This document shows, piece by piece, positions 6,264-7,572 of a DNA stretch of 7,572 nucleotides. Below the pieces are notes generated by a model. It saw only the letters and a program-made list of their open reading frames with translations, was not told where the DNA came from and searched no databases. Position 1 is the first letter of the stretch. Each line of letters opens with the position of its first letter. This stretch comes from Candidatus Sumerlaeota bacterium (lineage in GTDB: Bacteria; Sumerlaeota; T1SED10-198M). Both the position numbers and the translations under genes were made by a program. The DNA lies in assembly GCA_003554345.1 (NCBI GenBank), contig PWGE01000122.1, positions 1 through 7,572 on the forward strand. The letters run 5' to 3'.

Positions 6264-7572
6264 TCAGCGATATTCCTTGATTTCTTTTTGAACTGAGTGG
6301 AGAAAGGACGATATATCATCGGTTCCCAGGTCACCTTCGCGGTGTTTGCGAACGGAAATGGTGTTCTTTTCCTGTTCTTTTTTACCGATAATCAGCATGT
6401 AAGGGATTTTTGCCAGTTCTGTACGGCGTATTTTGTTTCCTATGGTCTCTTCACGGGTATCAATTTCTGCCCTGATGCCGGCATCCACCAGTTGCTGGTA
6501 TACTTTTCTTGCATACTCTTCAACCTGGTCTGACAATGTTAAAACCCTTACCTGTTCAGGTGCCAGCCAGGTGGGGAAATTACCCGCATAATGTTCAATG
6601 AGTTGTCCCACGAATCGTTCTATAGAGCCCAGGATAGCCCGATGGATCATGACCGGCCGTCTGGTATTTCCGCTGGAATCGGTATACTTCAGGTCGAATC
6701 GTTCAGGCATACTGAAGTCAACCTGGATAGTGCCGCATTGCCAGCTTCTTTTGAGAGAATCCTGGATATGAAAATCAATTTTGGGTCCGTAAAAAGCGCC
6801 TTCTCCTTTATTGACCTGGTAAGGAACGTTGTGTTTTTCCAGAGCTTCCTGCAGTGCCTTTTCTGAAGCGTCCCAGATTTCATCGGATCCGATATAGGTA
6901 TGGGGACGGGTTGAAAGCTCAAGGACATACCGGTCAAAACCGAAGGTAGAGTACACTTCCTGAATAATATCTATCAGATTGAATATTTCCTCTTCCATGT
7001 CTTCGGGAGCGCAGAATATATGGGCATCATCCTGGGTAAACATGCGGGCTCTGAAAAGTCCATTAAGAACTCCTGATTTTTCGTGCCGATGGACTAAACC
7101 GAATTCTGCTAACTTCAAGGGGAAATCACGGTAGGAATATCGGCGGGATTTATAGAGTAATAGATGTCCGGGACAGTTCATGGGCTTTATGGCAAAGGGA
7201 TTATCGTCTATTTCGGTAAAATACATGTTTTCTTTGTAATGATCCCAGTGACCACTTTGATGCCATAAGGTTTCGCGCATAATATAAGGGGTGCGAATTT
7301 CCTGGTACCCGTATTTTCGGAGGATATGGCGACAGTAATCCAGGATCGTATGATAAAGGGTGGTTCCTTTGGGATACCAGAAAGGAAAGCCCGGTCCTTC
7401 AGGGAAAAAGGTGAAAAGCTCCAGTTCTCTGCCCAGTTTTTTGTGGTCCCGTTTTTTGGCTTCTTCCAGATAGTGCAGGTGTTCATCCAGTAATTTTTTC
7501 TTGGGAAAAGCAATGCCGTAAATACGCTGGAGCATGGGATTACGCTCGTCACCACGCCAGTAAGAACCAGCC
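6264..7572 (-). CDS. thrS: Threonyl-tRNA synthetase, 5' end missing
   Basis: Charges tRNA-Thr with threonine in the cytoplasm; a class II synthetase. The frame enters from the right edge with the conserved AGSYWRGDERNP preceding MLQRIYG, so the Met codon at 7535 is internal, not the start. 435 residues are visible of an expected ~640; the TGS domain and most of the editing domain lie outside. Numbering from the first visible residue, the zinc ligands are C133 (in KPMNCPGH), H184 (DDAHIF) and H310 (HRAILGS), whose spacings match E. coli C334, H385 and H511 exactly. Motif 2 is around FRARMFTQDDAHIF (173-186) and motif 3 around HRAILGSIERF (310-320). The C-terminal anticodon-binding domain begins near PTWLAPEQVRVL (333-344) and includes RAEIDTREETIGNKIR (367-382). 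The catalytic core looks intact. The gene is followed by a 131-nt gap and mtaB rather than the infC-rpmI-rplT cluster common in Proteobacteria. Confidence 0.97.
   Translation of the reverse strand, partial: AGSYWRGDERNPMLQRIYGIAFPKKKLLDEHLHYLEEAKKRDHKKLGRELELFTFFPEGPGFPFWYPKGTTLYHTILDYCRHILRKYGYQEIRTPYIMRETLWHQSGHWDHYKENMYFTEIDDNPFAIKPMNCPGHLLLYKSRRYSYRDFPLKLAEFGLVHRHEKSGVLNGLFRARMFTQDDAHIFCAPEDMEEEIFNLIDIIQEVYSTFGFDRYVLELSTRPHTYIGSDEIWDASEKALQEALEKHNVPYQVNKGEGAFYGPKIDFHIQDSLKRSWQCGTIQVDFSMPERFDLKYTDSSGNTRRPVMIHRAILGSIERFVGQLIEHYAGNFPTWLAPEQVRVLTLSDQVEEYARKVYQQLVDAGIRAEIDTREETIGNKIRRTELAKIPYMLIIGKKEQEKNTISVRKHREGDLGTDDISSFLHSVQKEIKEYR

Noticed and set aside
7208-7555. 115-codon minus-strand frame overlapping the 5' part of the visible thrS.
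   Set aside because: It is an out-of-frame reading of thrS; the thrS frame carries the conserved AGSYWRGDERNP and class II motifs.

Overview
The window holds seven protein genes, all on the minus strand and read right to left: thrS (cut by the right edge), mtaB, proB, an iron-sulfur flavoprotein gene, proA, nadD, and a PilB/GspE-type secretion ATPase (cut by the left edge). Gaps are short (131, 65, 2 and 35 nt). The last three genes overlap (8 nt proA/nadD, 4 nt nadD/pilB). I see no GC-rich hairpin followed by a T-run in any gap, so the layout fits one long transcript or a few nested ones. No stretch of 300 bases lacks a gene. I found no tRNA, rRNA, CRISPR, insertion sequence or long repeat.

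Region by region: 6264-7572 is threonyl-tRNA synthetase without its N-terminal ~200 residues. 6133-6263 is a leader containing a possible 22-codon reading frame whose stop overlaps the mtaB start. 4816-6132 is MtaB, which methylthiolates the threonine-derived t6A37 base of tRNA. 4751-4815 is an AT-rich gap with a TATAAT sequence. 3635-4750 is glutamate 5-kinase. 2913-3632 is a flavodoxin-fold protein with a compact Fe-S cysteine motif. 1609-2877 is gamma-glutamyl phosphate reductase. 1014-1616 is nicotinate-mononucleotide adenylyltransferase. 1-1017 is the N-terminal part of a type IV pilus or type II secretion ATPase.

Together, ThrRS and MtaB serve tRNA charging and modification. ProB and ProA carry out the first two steps of proline synthesis; no proC is visible. 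NadD makes the dinucleotide of NAD. The pilus or secretion ATPase has no obvious metabolic link to its upstream neighbours but is translationally coupled to nadD by an ATGA overlap.

Organism: a bacterium using the standard code (TGA is a stop in several genes), of moderate GC (by eye in the mid-40s percent), with a PilB/GspE ATPase and an anaerobe-type Fe-S flavoprotein. The strong Shine-Dalgarno before proA argues against a typical Bacteroidota genome. An uncultured anaerobic lineage such as those in the FCB superphylum is possible, but that is a guess and the sequence does not settle it. This is mostly ordinary housekeeping sequence. I do not see a clear new system; the points worth checking are the flavoprotein between proB and proA, the mini-ORF before mtaB, and the nadD-pilB coupling.
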